A stretch of DNA of 64,000 nt from Enorma phocaeensis (GTDB lineage Bacteria; Actinomycetota; Coriobacteriia; Coriobacteriales; Coriobacteriaceae): positions 186,001 to 250,000 of the forward strand of contig NZ_JACJKQ010000001.1 in NCBI RefSeq assembly GCF_016901575.1, given 5' to 3'. The number at the start of each line of letters is the position of its first letter. Position 1 is the first letter of the stretch. Below the pieces are notes generated by a model. That model did not search any database. It was given only the letters and a program-made list of their open reading frames with translations, and was not told the origin of the DNA. Positions 1 through 8,509 of the stretch are shown piece by piece. The position numbers were made by a program, and so were the translations under genes.

Positions 1-341
1 ACATCGTTCGTCATACCCATGAGGAATGCGCCAAGGCCGTCTATGCCGGCATCGACGGCAACGAGATCCACGAGCTGTCTCGCAAGCTTATCGGCGAGGC
101 GGGTTACGGCGCCTACTATGGACATGGCCTTGGCCACGGCGTGGGCATCGACATTCACGAGCTGCCCAACTTCGGTCGTGCTCACAACACGGTTGCCGAG
201 GGCTCCGTGGTAACCATCGAGCCTGGCATCTATCTGCCTGGCGAGTTTGGCGTTCGCCTGGAGGACTACGGCATCGTGACAGACAAGGGATTCGAGCCCT
301 TCACCCAGAGCCCGCACGAGCTTCAGATTATCGATTGCTAA
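1..341 (+). CDS. pepP: Xaa-Pro peptidase (M24 family), C-terminal part
   Basis: The reading frame is open from base 3 and ends with TAA at 339-341; the 5' part lies outside the window. The visible residues carry M24 metallopeptidase landmarks: the GHGLGHGVGIDIHE metal-ligand histidine region and the EPGIYLPG and VRLEDYGIV segments holding the glutamate ligands. The family removes N-terminal residues next to proline and uses two metal ions in the cytoplasm. A peptidase of this type directly before efp is a common actinobacterial and Firmicute arrangement. PepP versus PepQ cannot be settled without the N-terminal half. Confidence 0.85.
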   Translation, partial: IVRHTHEECAKAVYAGIDGNEIHELSRKLIGEAGYGAYYGHGLGHGVGIDIHELPNFGRAHNTVAEGSVVTIEPGIYLPGEFGVRLEDYGIVTDKGFEPFTQSPHELQIIDC

Positions 342-424
342 CAGCTTCGCGTGCTGCCATGGGGCCGTGCTCTTAGTCGAGCGAGGGCGTGCCCTGTCAG
401 GTCATGACGCGTGGATTTACTGCC

Positions 425-450
425 GTGGGCGCGAGCTGCATCGCGCCCAC
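425..450 (+). terminator. Hairpin after pepP, possible terminator
   Basis: A perfect 10-bp inverted repeat (425-434 with 441-450, loop GCTGCA) sits between pepP and efp. It has no clear T-run after it (GGGCGTTTGAG follows), so it may be a weak or Rho-assisted terminator or only an mRNA 3' hairpin. Confidence 0.4.
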
Positions 451-518
451 GGGCGTTTGAGAGTATACTTTTGTAGATTGCATTCATGCGCCCAAGGCGC
501 GAGATAAGAAAGGTAACC

Positions 519-1085
519 ATGGCTAGCATTACCACCGCTGACTTCAAGAATGGCATCGGCCTGCGCATCAAGGACAAGGTGTGCACCATCGTCGAGTTCC
601 AGCACGTCAAGCCTGGCAAGGGCGGCGCCTTCGTGCGTTATAAGACCAAGGACCTCAAGACGGGCCGCGTGGTTGAGCAGACCTGCAACGCTGGCACCAA
701 GTTTGAGAGCGTCACCCTTACGACCACCGAGATGCAGTATCTCTACAACGACGGGGATCACTACTACTTCATGAACATGGAGACCTATGACCAGGTTCCC
801 GTCCCCGTTGACTTCATTGGCGACAACGCCAAGTGGCTCAAGGAGAACGACGTCTGCCAGCTGCTCTATGCAGACGACGAGCTCATGGGCGTCAATCCGC
901 CGATGTTCATCGAGGTCGAGATCGTCCAGACCGACCCCGGCTTCAAGGGCGACACCGTTCAGGGCTCTACCAAGCCTGCGACCATTGAGACCGGCGCCGT
1001 CATCCAGGTGCCCATGTATCTCAACGAGGGCGAGAAGGTCAAGGTCGACACGCGTGACGGCAAGTTCGTTTCTCGCGTCTCCTAG
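519..1085 (+). CDS. efp: Translation elongation factor P
   Basis: Encodes 188 residues, the normal length for EF-P, which enters the ribosomal E site and rescues ribosomes stalled on polyproline. The first domain contains the loop VKPGKGGAFVRYK with Lys34 at the tip, the position that receives the activating modification in many bacteria. The C-terminal part has the expected OB-type domains (for example GDTVQGSTKPATIETG). The ATG at 519 is chosen over the in-frame ATG at 486 because AAGAAAGG lies just upstream and family proteins begin here. No EpmA/EpmB-type modification gene is visible nearby. Confidence 0.97.
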   Translation: MASITTADFKNGIGLRIKDKVCTIVEFQHVKPGKGGAFVRYKTKDLKTGRVVEQTCNAGTKFESVTLTTTEMQYLYNDGDHYYFMNMETYDQVPVPVDFIGDNAKWLKENDVCQLLYADDELMGVNPPMFIEVEIVQTDPGFKGDTVQGSTKPATIETGAVIQVPMYLNEGEKVKVDTRDGKFVSRVS

Positions 1086-1118
1086 TATCCGCATACGTTC
1101 GAGGGAATGAGGGAGCTC

Positions 1119-1478
1119 ATGTCTCAGGAGATCTTCATTGACGGTATTGGCATCTCTCCCGATGTTCTGACTGCCGTTGTATCCCGCTTCGCCGAAGAGG
1201 TGGAGGGCGTCGCGTCGGTGGGCGTGAAGGACCTCGCCACCAACCTCGTCTCCATGCTTTCCACGCGCGCTCCTTCCGCGGCGCCCGCACTGGAGGCCCG
1301 AGTCGAGGGCAACAAGCTCGTCTTGACCGTGCACGCCGTGGTCTTCTTCGGCTATCCGTTCAAGAAGCTTGCCGAGGCCATTCGCGAGGCGGTTCTGCGC
1401 GGCATTGATGCCCAGGTCGGCGTCGAGGTCGAGCGCATCGACGTCTGCATCGATGGTCTTGTATTTCCCAAGGAGTAG
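1119..1478 (+). CDS. Asp23/Gls24 family envelope stress response protein
   Basis: A 119-residue protein of the Asp23 (DUF322) family, recognisable from its short mixed alpha/beta pattern, the AAPALEARVEGNKLVLTVHA strand region and its place between efp and nusB, a typical location. Family members are cytoplasmic or membrane-associated proteins linked to cell-envelope homeostasis; the molecular role is not well defined. ATG 1119 follows GAGGGAG; an in-frame ATG at 1107 would add four residues (MREL). The last codon is only a few bases before nusB, so co-translation is likely. Confidence 0.85.
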   Translation: MSQEIFIDGIGISPDVLTAVVSRFAEEVEGVASVGVKDLATNLVSMLSTRAPSAAPALEARVEGNKLVLTVHAVVFFGYPFKKLAEAIREAVLRGIDAQVGVEVERIDVCIDGLVFPKE

Positions 1479-1481
1479 CGC

Positions 1482-1961
1482 GTGAGCTTGAAAGTCGACC
1501 GCGGCCGCACGTTGGCCCGCAGCCAGGCCCTGCAGCTCCTGTTCCAGGCTGAGGCGCTCGGCGTCTCGGTTGAGACGGTCCTTGCCGGGGACTACCTCAT
1601 CTCAAAGGGTCCGCTTCACCCGTATGCCGCCGAGCTTGCCCGTGGCTGCAGCGAGAACATGCTTCGCATCGATGCTGCGCTGCGTGCGGTTTCTCAGAAC
1701 TGGGCGCTTTCTCGCATGCCGGGAGCCGACCGCAACTTGCTGCGTCTTGCCGTGTATGAGATGCGTTTCGCACCTGAGAAGGTCGAGGACGCCGTTGTGA
1801 TCAACGAGGCGGTTGAGATCGCTAAAGCGTATGGCACGGATGACTCTGCGGCATTTGTGAATGGCGTTCTTGGACGCATCGCACGCTCGCAGAATCTTCC
1901 GCTTTCCGCGGCAGGCCCCAACGAGGCGTCCGGCTCCTCGTCCTCGAAAGAGGATGAGTAG
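1482..1961 (+). CDS. nusB: Transcription antitermination factor NusB
   Basis: 159 residues beginning at a GTG with AAGGAG six bases upstream, overlapping the stop region of the Asp23 gene. The protein has the NusB all-helical fold signature: RTLARSQALQLLFQAE near the N-terminus and MPGADRNLLRLAVYEM and VVINEAVEIAKAYGTDDSA in the second half. NusB binds boxA RNA with NusE (S10) and supports antitermination of rRNA operons. The C-terminal 20 residues are Ser/Glu-rich and probably disordered. Context efp-asp23-nusB supports the call. Confidence 0.95.
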   Translation: MSLKVDRGRTLARSQALQLLFQAEALGVSVETVLAGDYLISKGPLHPYAAELARGCSENMLRIDAALRAVSQNWALSRMPGADRNLLRLAVYEMRFAPEKVEDAVVINEAVEIAKAYGTDDSAAFVNGVLGRIARSQNLPLSAAGPNEASGSSSSKEDE

Positions 1962-1963
1962 GC

Positions 1964-2257
1964 ATGCCGGAGTCGACGGTACATACCTTCGACGACATAA
2001 CCGCCCGTCTCGATGAGATCATTGCTACCGTGCGTTCGAAGGACACCTCGCTCGAGCGAAGCCTCGACCTCTTCGATGAGGCGATCTCGCTCGGTTCGAA
2101 GGCTGTCGATTTAGTCGATAGCTTTGATTTGAGCCCGCGAGAGGCCCAGGCTCTTGAGGAGGGCGCAGACCCTGTGCCAGCTGCGGAAGCAGGGGGGCCG
2201 GCTGACACGTCTGATGGGTCGGATGCTGCCCCTTCAGGCTCCAAGGACCAGGGATGA
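1964..2257 (+). CDS. xseB: Exodeoxyribonuclease VII small subunit
   Basis: 97 residues with the XseB helical hairpin: FDDITARLDEIIATVRSKD, then SLERSLDLFDEAISLGSKAV. The small subunit packs along XseA to form exonuclease VII, which degrades single-stranded DNA. The remaining ~35 residues are acidic and low in complexity, longer than in most XseB proteins. The ATG is 2 bases after the nusB stop, and the stop is one base before tlyA. The catalytic partner xseA is not adjacent and does not occur in this window. Confidence 0.88.
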   Translation: MPESTVHTFDDITARLDEIIATVRSKDTSLERSLDLFDEAISLGSKAVDLVDSFDLSPREAQALEEGADPVPAAEAGGPADTSDGSDAAPSGSKDQG

Positions 2258-2258
2258 C

Positions 2259-3065
2259 ATGGCATCGGTCAAGCGTGTGCGCCTCGATGACGAATTGATT
2301 GCACAGGGCATCTGCGCCGATCGCGCGGATGCCCTTCGTACGCTCATGGCAGGTCTTGTTTCTGCCGGCGGCGAGCGGCTTACTTCTCCCGGCATGAAGG
2401 TCCAACCTGGAATATCGCTCCATGTGAAGGGGCGGATTCCCTATGTGGGACGAGGTGGCCTCAAGCTCGAGGGAGCGCTTGACGCCCTCTCGGTGGACCC
2501 CTCCGGCCTTGCCTGCCTCGATGTCGGTTGCTCGACGGGGGGATTTACCGACTGCCTGCTGAAACGTGGAGCCGCAAGCGTGGTCTCGGTTGATGTCGGC
2601 AGGGCTCAGTTCGACTGGTCGCTTCGGCAGGACGGACGTGTCACGCTTCTCGAGCGCACCAATATCACCGAGGTGCCCGCTCTGGGATACGAGTCGTGCT
2701 GCCAGCTCGCGGTCTGCGACGTCTCCTTCACGAGCGTACGCAACGTCATCGGATCCGTCTCAGAGGTCCTCGATGATTCCGGCTCGTTCCTAACGCTTGT
2801 CAAGCCCCAGTTTGAGGCGGATTCTCATGAGGTGGGCGAGGGCGGCGTTGTCTTGGATCCCGCGGTGTGGCGCCGCGTACTCCTAGATACGGTCGATCTC
2901 TTTGTCCGTGTGGGATTTGCTCCCCAAGGCATCTGTGCATCTCCCATCACAGGTGCGAAGGGCAACCACGAGTTCTTCCTGCTCGGCACAAAGGGCGCCG
3001 ACCCGGCCTCCCGTGACGAATTGAGGCAAGCGCTTGAAGATGCGATTGAAGGGTCGCGCTCATGA
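2259..3065 (+). CDS. tlyA: TlyA family rRNA (cytidine-2'-O)-methyltransferase
   Basis: 268 residues: an N-terminal S4 RNA-binding domain (about residues 4-65, KRVRLDDELIAQG) and an FtsJ/Rossmann methyltransferase domain with the SAM site LDVGCSTGGF at 87-96 and the motif LVKPQFE near the C-terminal third. TlyA 2'-O-methylates 16S and/or 23S rRNA and in mycobacteria affects capreomycin sensitivity; the haemolysin label is historical. The ATG follows the xseB stop by one base. The last four bases overlap nadK (ATGA). Confidence 0.95.
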   Translation: MASVKRVRLDDELIAQGICADRADALRTLMAGLVSAGGERLTSPGMKVQPGISLHVKGRIPYVGRGGLKLEGALDALSVDPSGLACLDVGCSTGGFTDCLLKRGAASVVSVDVGRAQFDWSLRQDGRVTLLERTNITEVPALGYESCCQLAVCDVSFTSVRNVIGSVSEVLDDSGSFLTLVKPQFEADSHEVGEGGVVLDPAVWRRVLLDTVDLFVRVGFAPQGICASPITGAKGNHEFFLLGTKGADPASRDELRQALEDAIEGSRS

Positions 3066-3922
3066 AGGTCTTTCTTGTTCCCAACTACTACAAAAACGAG
3101 GCTGTCGAGAGCGGCCTGTCGCTCGAGCTTTGGCTCTCTCGACATGGCTATGATGTCGCATGGGCTGCAGACCAACGTAACGGCTTGGCATCGGAGCCCG
3201 ATATCGATGGCGCCGATCTGGTGATCTCGCTCGGTGGCGACGGCACGCTGCTGCGCGCCGCGCGCATCGTTGGCAGGCGTGAAATCCCGATCCTCGGCAT
3301 CTCCTATGGCCATTTGGGATTCCTGACAGCGGCAAGCCCCGAAGAGCGGGACGTTCTGGGCGTGGTCGAGGACGCTCTGGCCGGCGAGCTCCATGTCAGC
3401 AGGCGGGCGACCTTGGCCTGTGACGTCGAGGCGGTCTGCGATGACGGCTCGACCCAGGTCGTGCGCACCGAGGGCCTGAATGACCTTGCCCTTACCCGCG
3501 GCCCGCTCTCTGACATGGTCGAGTTCGACATCACGGTGTCGGGGCACCATATCGACCGCCTGCGCGGTGACGGCGTCGTCGTCTCAACCGCAACTGGGTC
3601 GACGGGCTATGCGCTCTCTGCGGGCGGGCCCATCGTAAGTCCAGACTACACCGGCATGGTGTGCGTCCCCATCGCGCCTCACACCATCCAGGCCAGGGCG
3701 TTTCTCACCTCACCCTCGGACGTGGTCGAGATCACCCTTTCACGCGACCGGCCCTCGGTCCCCGCGATCGCCATCGACGGACAGTATGTCAGTTGCAACG
3801 GGTGCATCGAGCGCGTCGTCGTGCGGCGCGGCGAGGCGGACATACTGCTTTTGGATTACGGCCCCGAGAGCTTTTATAACTCGGTTTCTCGCGTGTTCTA
3901 CGGAGTGCGTCGTCATGATTGA
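3062..3922 (+). CDS. nadK: NAD kinase
   Basis: 286 residues; phosphorylates NAD to NADP in the cytosol. The diagnostic GGDG motif is at 58-61 (ISLGGDGTLL), followed by the second conserved segment STGSTGYALSAGGPI that contacts nucleotide. The start overlaps the tlyA stop as ATGA, and the end overlaps recN by 8 bases, so tlyA-nadK-recN is a translationally coupled unit, the same order as in many actinobacteria. Confidence 0.96.
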   Translation: MKVFLVPNYYKNEAVESGLSLELWLSRHGYDVAWAADQRNGLASEPDIDGADLVISLGGDGTLLRAARIVGRREIPILGISYGHLGFLTAASPEERDVLGVVEDALAGELHVSRRATLACDVEAVCDDGSTQVVRTEGLNDLALTRGPLSDMVEFDITVSGHHIDRLRGDGVVVSTATGSTGYALSAGGPIVSPDYTGMVCVPIAPHTIQARAFLTSPSDVVEITLSRDRPSVPAIAIDGQYVSCNGCIERVVVRRGEADILLLDYGPESFYNSVSRVFYGVRRHD

Positions 3923-5546
3923 TGAAGTTCAGGTCCATGATCTCGCCCTCATTCATGAGGGCACGCTTGCCCCGGGCAGCGGATTGACGGTGCTTACCGG
4001 TGAGACCGGTGCGGGAAAGACCGCCTTGCTGTCCGCCCTGAAGCTGCTCATGGGAGAGCGTGCCGATGCGTCGCAGGTTCGTCAAGGCGAGGCTGCGGCC
4101 ACCGTGACCGGACGATTCTTCTGCGACGCCCGCGACGCCGAGGGAATGGTCGTGACGAGACGCCTAGGTGCAGATGGGCGAAGCCGCGTGCGCATCGACG
4201 GGCAGATCGCAGGCGTGCGCGAGCTTGTCTCCCGCGTGTCGCCGCTGATCGACCTTTGCGGTCAGCATGAGCATCAGCGGTTGCTCGATGCCGCCTCCCA
4301 TGTCGACATGGTCGATGCGTGGGCGGGAGAGCCGGTCCGCAGAGCTAGGGAAGAGTATCTGCTCCGTTTGAGAGAGGCCCGTCTCGCCGCTCGAGAGCTC
4401 GAGCGCGTGACCGAGGCCTCGCGTACGCAGGGGTCACGTCTCGAAGAGGCTCGCTTTGCCCTTGAACGCATCGAGGAGATCGATCCTAAACTGGGTGAGT
4501 ATGAGGAGCTTGAGGAGACCTTGCCCCGAGCCGAGCACGCTGAGGTGCTCGCAACGACCGCCCATGAGGCGAGCGAGCTCGTTTCAGGGGAGGGGGGAGC
4601 CCTCGACCCCCTGAATGCCGCGATTGCTGAACTTGCGCGCATGGGATCGGTCGACGCCAGGCTCGGCGAGTTTGCCGATGCGCTTACGGGTGCCGCCATC
4701 ACGCTTGAGGACGTGGCCGCAGACCTGCGGAGATATCGTGACGAGGTCGATTTCGACCCCGAGGAGCTCGCGCGCGCGCAAGAGCGCTTCTCTGCGCTCA
4801 AGGGCCTTCTGCGCCAGTATGGGCCGAAGATGGACGACGTCCTGAAGACGCGTGACGAGGCTCGTGAGCTGTTGAGCCTGGTTGATGACGCGGATGCTCG
4901 CGTTCACAAGGCGCAGGCGACCCTTGATGCCGCAGAGGCGGAGCTCGCACGCGCCGCCAAGACGCTCACGCGTCGCCGCAATGAAGCTGCGCCACGGTTT
5001 TGTCGAGAGGTCGGCAAACAGATGGCTCGCCTTGAGATGGGCAGGGCGGAGCTTGTCTGGGAGTCCAAGCCGCTGCCGCGCCCTCGATGGGGCGAGGACG
5101 GCCCGTGCTCATGCGAGCTGCTGTATCGTGCCGGCGCAGGCCTCACTCCCAGGCCTTTGCGCCGCATCGCCTCAGGCGGCGAGCTTTCCCGCGTCATGCT
5201 TGCTTGCAAGGTCGTCTTGGGCGAGGCGGACGGGGTGGATACCCTTGTGTTTGACGAGGTGGATGCCGGAGTCGGCGGCGCGACGGCGCGGTCGCTCGCT
5301 TCGGTGCTCGCCGATCTTGCGTGCACGCACCAGGTGATCGTCGTCACCCATCTCGCTCAGGTCGCCGTTATGGGCACTACGCACTACGTGGTGCGCAAGG
5401 TGGACGGTGATGTTCCCGAGACACGGCTCGAGCGGGTTGAGGGCGAGGCCCGCGTCCATGAGATAGCGCGCATGCTTTCGGGCGATGCCTCCCAGGCTTC
5501 GCTGGCACATGCACAGCAGATGCTTGAAGGCGCTGGAACCCTTTAG
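3915..5546 (+). CDS. recN: DNA repair protein RecN
   Basis: 543 residues of the SMC-like RecN family, which acts at double-strand breaks. Walker A is GETGAGKT at 29-36, the central part is a long coiled coil rich in Glu/Arg/Ala, the signature region is RIASGGELSRVMLACK, and Walker B is VFDEVDAGVGG around 445. The ATG at 3915 lies inside the end of nadK; earlier in-frame starts would encode the antisense-looking nadK overlap and are rejected. The stop overlaps the stop of the convergent aroQ, so there is no space for a terminator. Confidence 0.97.
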   Translation: MIDEVQVHDLALIHEGTLAPGSGLTVLTGETGAGKTALLSALKLLMGERADASQVRQGEAAATVTGRFFCDARDAEGMVVTRRLGADGRSRVRIDGQIAGVRELVSRVSPLIDLCGQHEHQRLLDAASHVDMVDAWAGEPVRRAREEYLLRLREARLAARELERVTEASRTQGSRLEEARFALERIEEIDPKLGEYEELEETLPRAEHAEVLATTAHEASELVSGEGGALDPLNAAIAELARMGSVDARLGEFADALTGAAITLEDVAADLRRYRDEVDFDPEELARAQERFSALKGLLRQYGPKMDDVLKTRDEARELLSLVDDADARVHKAQATLDAAEAELARAAKTLTRRRNEAAPRFCREVGKQMARLEMGRAELVWESKPLPRPRWGEDGPCSCELLYRAGAGLTPRPLRRIASGGELSRVMLACKVVLGEADGVDTLVFDEVDAGVGGATARSLASVLADLACTHQVIVVTHLAQVAVMGTTHYVVRKVDGDVPETRLERVEGEARVHEIARMLSGDASQASLAHAQQMLEGAGTL

Positions 5547-5980
5547 GCTGATAGCTTGGCGTAGAGGAGCTCCAGCGCGTGCGCATAGCCCGCGAGGCCT
5601 TCTCCCGTGATGGTGGCGAAGCATGCCATCCCTGCATATGACACCTGGCGAAAGCTCTCGCGTGTCTCGACGGCGGAGATGTGCACCTCGACTGTCGGAA
5701 TGGCAACGGCCTTCAAGGCGTCGAGAATGGCCACGCTGGTATGCGTGTAGGCGGCAGGATTGATGACGATGCCGTCGTAGGCTCCCAGGGCGGACTGGAT
5801 CTTGTCGACGATGTCGCCCTCATGATTCGACTGATACACCTCGATGGCCTCGAAACCAAGGTCTGCCGCAGCGTCCTTGCAAAGGGTGACGAGGGTCTCG
5901 TACGTCTCGCGCCCATAGATGTCTGGCTCGCGTATGCCGAGCATGTTGAGGTTTGGACCATTGATTACAAGGGCCTTCAT
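5543..5980 (-). CDS. aroQ: 3-dehydroquinate dehydratase, type II
   Basis: 145 residues, usual for the dodecameric type II enzyme that converts 3-dehydroquinate to 3-dehydroshikimate. Key motifs: GPNLNMLGIREPDIYG with the catalytic Tyr, QSNHEGDIVD, INPAAYTHTSVAI and EVHISAVETRESFR. It is the last gene of the aro operon; its ATG overlaps the aroE::aroK stop by two bases (ATGA arrangement). The gene end overlaps recN tail to tail by 4 bases. Confidence 0.96.
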   Translation of the reverse strand: MKALVINGPNLNMLGIREPDIYGRETYETLVTLCKDAAADLGFEAIEVYQSNHEGDIVDKIQSALGAYDGIVINPAAYTHTSVAILDALKAVAIPTVEVHISAVETRESFRQVSYAGMACFATITGEGLAGYAHALELLYAKLSA

Positions 5981-7233
5981 GCCGATCCTTCCTGCGTCGT
6001 AGAAACTTTGAGCGCCTCGATGGCGGCTCGCGCCGTGTCCTCTGGCGTCGGGCCGGAGGACACGGCCACATCGCTCCAGGCGCGGTAGAGCGGCATGCGC
6101 ACCCGGGCAAGATGCTCGACGCCGTCGCGCGCCGAAATGGGCCTTCCCTTGCTGGACAGCTCCTGCAGGGGGCGGTCCAGCATGATGATGCGGCTGTTCT
6201 GGTGTAGCAGAGGATAGTTCTCCTCCCGCGTGACCACGCCGCCGCCGCATGAGATCACCAGCCGGCTCCTCGCCGCGACGTCGCGCAGCGCCGCCGTCTC
6301 TTCTCTGCGAAACGCCTCCTCGCCTCGCGACGTGATGTAATCCGAGCAGGACATTCCCATGCGCTCTTCAAGTTCCCAATCGATGTCGACATGCTTGCGA
6401 CCCGTCATTCGCGCTATCGCCTGGCCGACACGGGTTTTGCCCGACCCGGGCATTCCGATGAGGGCGATGTTCTGCTCATGGTGGAAGAGCTCGTCGGTTA
6501 GCGAGCGGACGGCATCCCATGCAGGCCTGACGCCACAAAAGTGCTCGTCTGCCGCCGCCGCCTGAGCGACGAGCATGAGCAGGCCTCCAACCGTGGGAAT
6601 GCCTCGCCGTTCGGCCTCCATCATGAGGGCGGTGCGAGCCGGGTTGTAGATGATGTCGATGACTCCCTTCAGGCCAGAGAAGGCGTCAAGGGATACGGGG
6701 GATGCGGGGCATGCGGGATACATCCCCACGGGCGTCGCGTTGACTATGAGCGCCGCGTCGGCGTAGGCGTCAAGGTCGTCGTACGTGACGGGGCCTCTGC
6801 GCGAGACCGCGACGGCCTTCGCGCCAAGGTCCTCGAGAACTGTCATGCATGTCGTGCCTGCACCGCCCGTTCCGCCCAGAACGAGTGCGGCCTTGTTTGA
6901 AAGGTCGATGTGAAGCGATGTGACCAGCGCGCGAAAGCCGGCATAGTCGGTGTTGTCGCCCAAGAGCGTGCCGTCGGGTCGACGTGTCACGGTGTTGACG
7001 TTTCCGAGACGCCTGGCAACCGGTGTGAGCTCATCGACCAAGGCGGCCGCATCGCGCTTGTATGGAATGGTCACGTTGATGCCGCGCCACGTTCCGGAGC
7101 GAAAGAAGGACTCGACCTCATCGGGCTCACGCTCAAAGAGGTGATACTCGATGTTTGCGAGTCGCTGGTGTATGAGCGGCGAATAGCTGTGCCCAAGCGT
7201 GCGCCCCAGCAAACCGAAGGCGGCGTCAGTCAT
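5977..7233 (-). CDS. aroE: Fused shikimate dehydrogenase / shikimate kinase
   Basis: 418 residues forming two consecutive enzymes. Residues 1 to about 250 are shikimate dehydrogenase (AroE): LLGRTLGHSYSPLIH substrate site, catalytic Lys59 in NVTIPYK, Asp96 in NTDYAGF, and the nucleotide loop VLGGTGGAGTT near 118-128. From about 254 a complete shikimate kinase (AroK) follows with Walker A GMPGSGKT at 260-267, VDIDWELEE, the CGGGVV motif and RP.L lid region. The linker is only a few residues, so this is a true fusion without an internal start or frameshift. It would perform reduction of dehydroshikimate and phosphorylation of shikimate on one chain. ATG overlaps the pheA stop by one base (TAATG on the coding strand). 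Confidence 0.95.
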   Translation of the reverse strand: MTDAAFGLLGRTLGHSYSPLIHQRLANIEYHLFEREPDEVESFFRSGTWRGINVTIPYKRDAAALVDELTPVARRLGNVNTVTRRPDGTLLGDNTDYAGFRALVTSLHIDLSNKAALVLGGTGGAGTTCMTVLEDLGAKAVAVSRRGPVTYDDLDAYADAALIVNATPVGMYPACPASPVSLDAFSGLKGVIDIIYNPARTALMMEAERRGIPTVGGLLMLVAQAAAADEHFCGVRPAWDAVRSLTDELFHHEQNIALIGMPGSGKTRVGQAIARMTGRKHVDIDWELEERMGMSCSDYITSRGEEAFRREETAALRDVAARSRLVISCGGGVVTREENYPLLHQNSRIIMLDRPLQELSSKGRPISARDGVEHLARVRMPLYRAWSDVAVSSGPTPEDTARAAIEALKVSTTQEGSA

Positions 7234-8378
7234 TACATGACCTCCGTGTAGCTTCCGAAGTAGGTGTAGTGCTCGCAGACATCGTCGAGCGCGTCGAGAA
7301 GCGTCGCGAGAGCCTGGGTGCCTACGGGGCAATCAAGGTCGAAATAGAACATGAACTCAAAGTCGCGTCCGGCAATCGGTCGGCTCTCAAGCTTCACAAG
7401 GTTGATGTCGAGGGCATAGAACCGCTCGAGTACGCGATAGAGGGAACCAGGCTCATGCGTAAGCGTCAGCATGAGCGACGTGCGGGTCGCTCCGGGGTAG
7501 ATCATCGGCTCGGCGGATATGACGACGAATCGGGTGTAGTTGTTATCGGAATCCTGGACGTCCTCATCGATGATGGAGAGGTCGTAGAGATCGGCGCAGC
7601 TGCGCGAGCAGAGCGCGGCCACATCGCGGCGATCACTCTTTGCCACAAACTCCGCAGCTTCAGCGGTGTTCTCATAGACGGTTACCTTGACGCCGAGGCC
7701 GTCGAGATAGTCCGCGCACTGTGCGACAGCCTGCTCATGAGAGAAGACCTCTTTCACATCGGAGAGCTTGACGCCGGGCTTTGCAAGTAGATTGTGGTCG
7801 ACCTTGAGGCGAAGCGAGCGAACGATGGAGAAGCGATACTCGGCAAGCAGGTCGTAGACTGCGTTTACGGAGCCGGCGGTAGAGTTCTCAATGGGCACGA
7901 CGCCGAAGTCGCACAAGCCGTCGCGCACGGCACGGAAGACGCCTTCAAACGTGTTGAAATAAACGATGCCAGGAACATGGAACAGGCGTGTTGCCGCAAT
8001 CTGGCTATATGCGCCTTCAACGCCCTGGCAAGCAACCATGGCGGTGGCGGGGAAGGGCTCATCGATCGGCTTGAGGGAGGCGCGCGCAGACGCGGAGAGG
8101 CTCGAGTCGTCATCTCTATGCAGGAGGCGCTGCTGCTCGGCCTTATTCATGCTCATGAGAAGCGAGAACAGCGACACCGCTTGAGGCTGGAGCCGTTCGG
8201 GAGCCTTCTGGGCGATGTCCAGCAGCTTCGTGCGCTCACGGGCGGGGTCGAAGACGGGCTTATGGTCTTTTGCCTTCTCGGCTGCAACGTCTGCGGCCAA
8301 GTCAAGCCGGCGGCAGAAAAGCTCGAGCATCTGGCTGTCGATGGAGTCGATTTCCTCGCGAATGGCGTCAAGGCTCAT
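7233..8378 (-). CDS. pheA: Chorismate mutase / prephenate dehydratase (P-protein)
   Basis: 381 residues. An N-terminal AroQ-class chorismate mutase (MSLDAIREEIDSIDSQMLEL onward, about 1-90) precedes a prephenate dehydratase domain with VPIENSTAGSVNAVYDLL and the NYTRFVV segment, and a C-terminal ACT domain with the ESRP motif (KLESRPIAG) that senses phenylalanine. The product phenylpyruvate is one step from phenylalanine. ATG 8378 has AAGGAGACC upstream. About 130 bases separate it from aroC, the largest gap in the operon; feedback control by phenylalanine is inferred from the ACT domain. Confidence 0.95.
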   Translation of the reverse strand: MSLDAIREEIDSIDSQMLELFCRRLDLAADVAAEKAKDHKPVFDPARERTKLLDIAQKAPERLQPQAVSLFSLLMSMNKAEQQRLLHRDDDSSLSASARASLKPIDEPFPATAMVACQGVEGAYSQIAATRLFHVPGIVYFNTFEGVFRAVRDGLCDFGVVPIENSTAGSVNAVYDLLAEYRFSIVRSLRLKVDHNLLAKPGVKLSDVKEVFSHEQAVAQCADYLDGLGVKVTVYENTAEAAEFVAKSDRRDVAALCSRSCADLYDLSIIDEDVQDSDNNYTRFVVISAEPMIYPGATRTSLMLTLTHEPGSLYRVLERFYALDINLVKLESRPIAGRDFEFMFYFDLDCPVGTQALATLLDALDDVCEHYTYFGSYTEVM

Positions 8379-8509
8379 GATGGTCTCCTTGTATGTAGTG
8401 CTATCTGGAAGCCGCCCCCTGACGAGGGCCTGGGGCCGCACGGCGGCCCATGGGGTTCGCGTGACATCCCATCCCGCATCTCTAGCGTCGCGCCGCGGGC
8501 ATCGGGACG

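Noticed and set aside
3786-3914. Longer RecN starting at 3786
   Set aside because: The added residues are the out-of-frame translation of nadK and contain no family sequence; ATG 3915 begins the normal RecN N-terminus.
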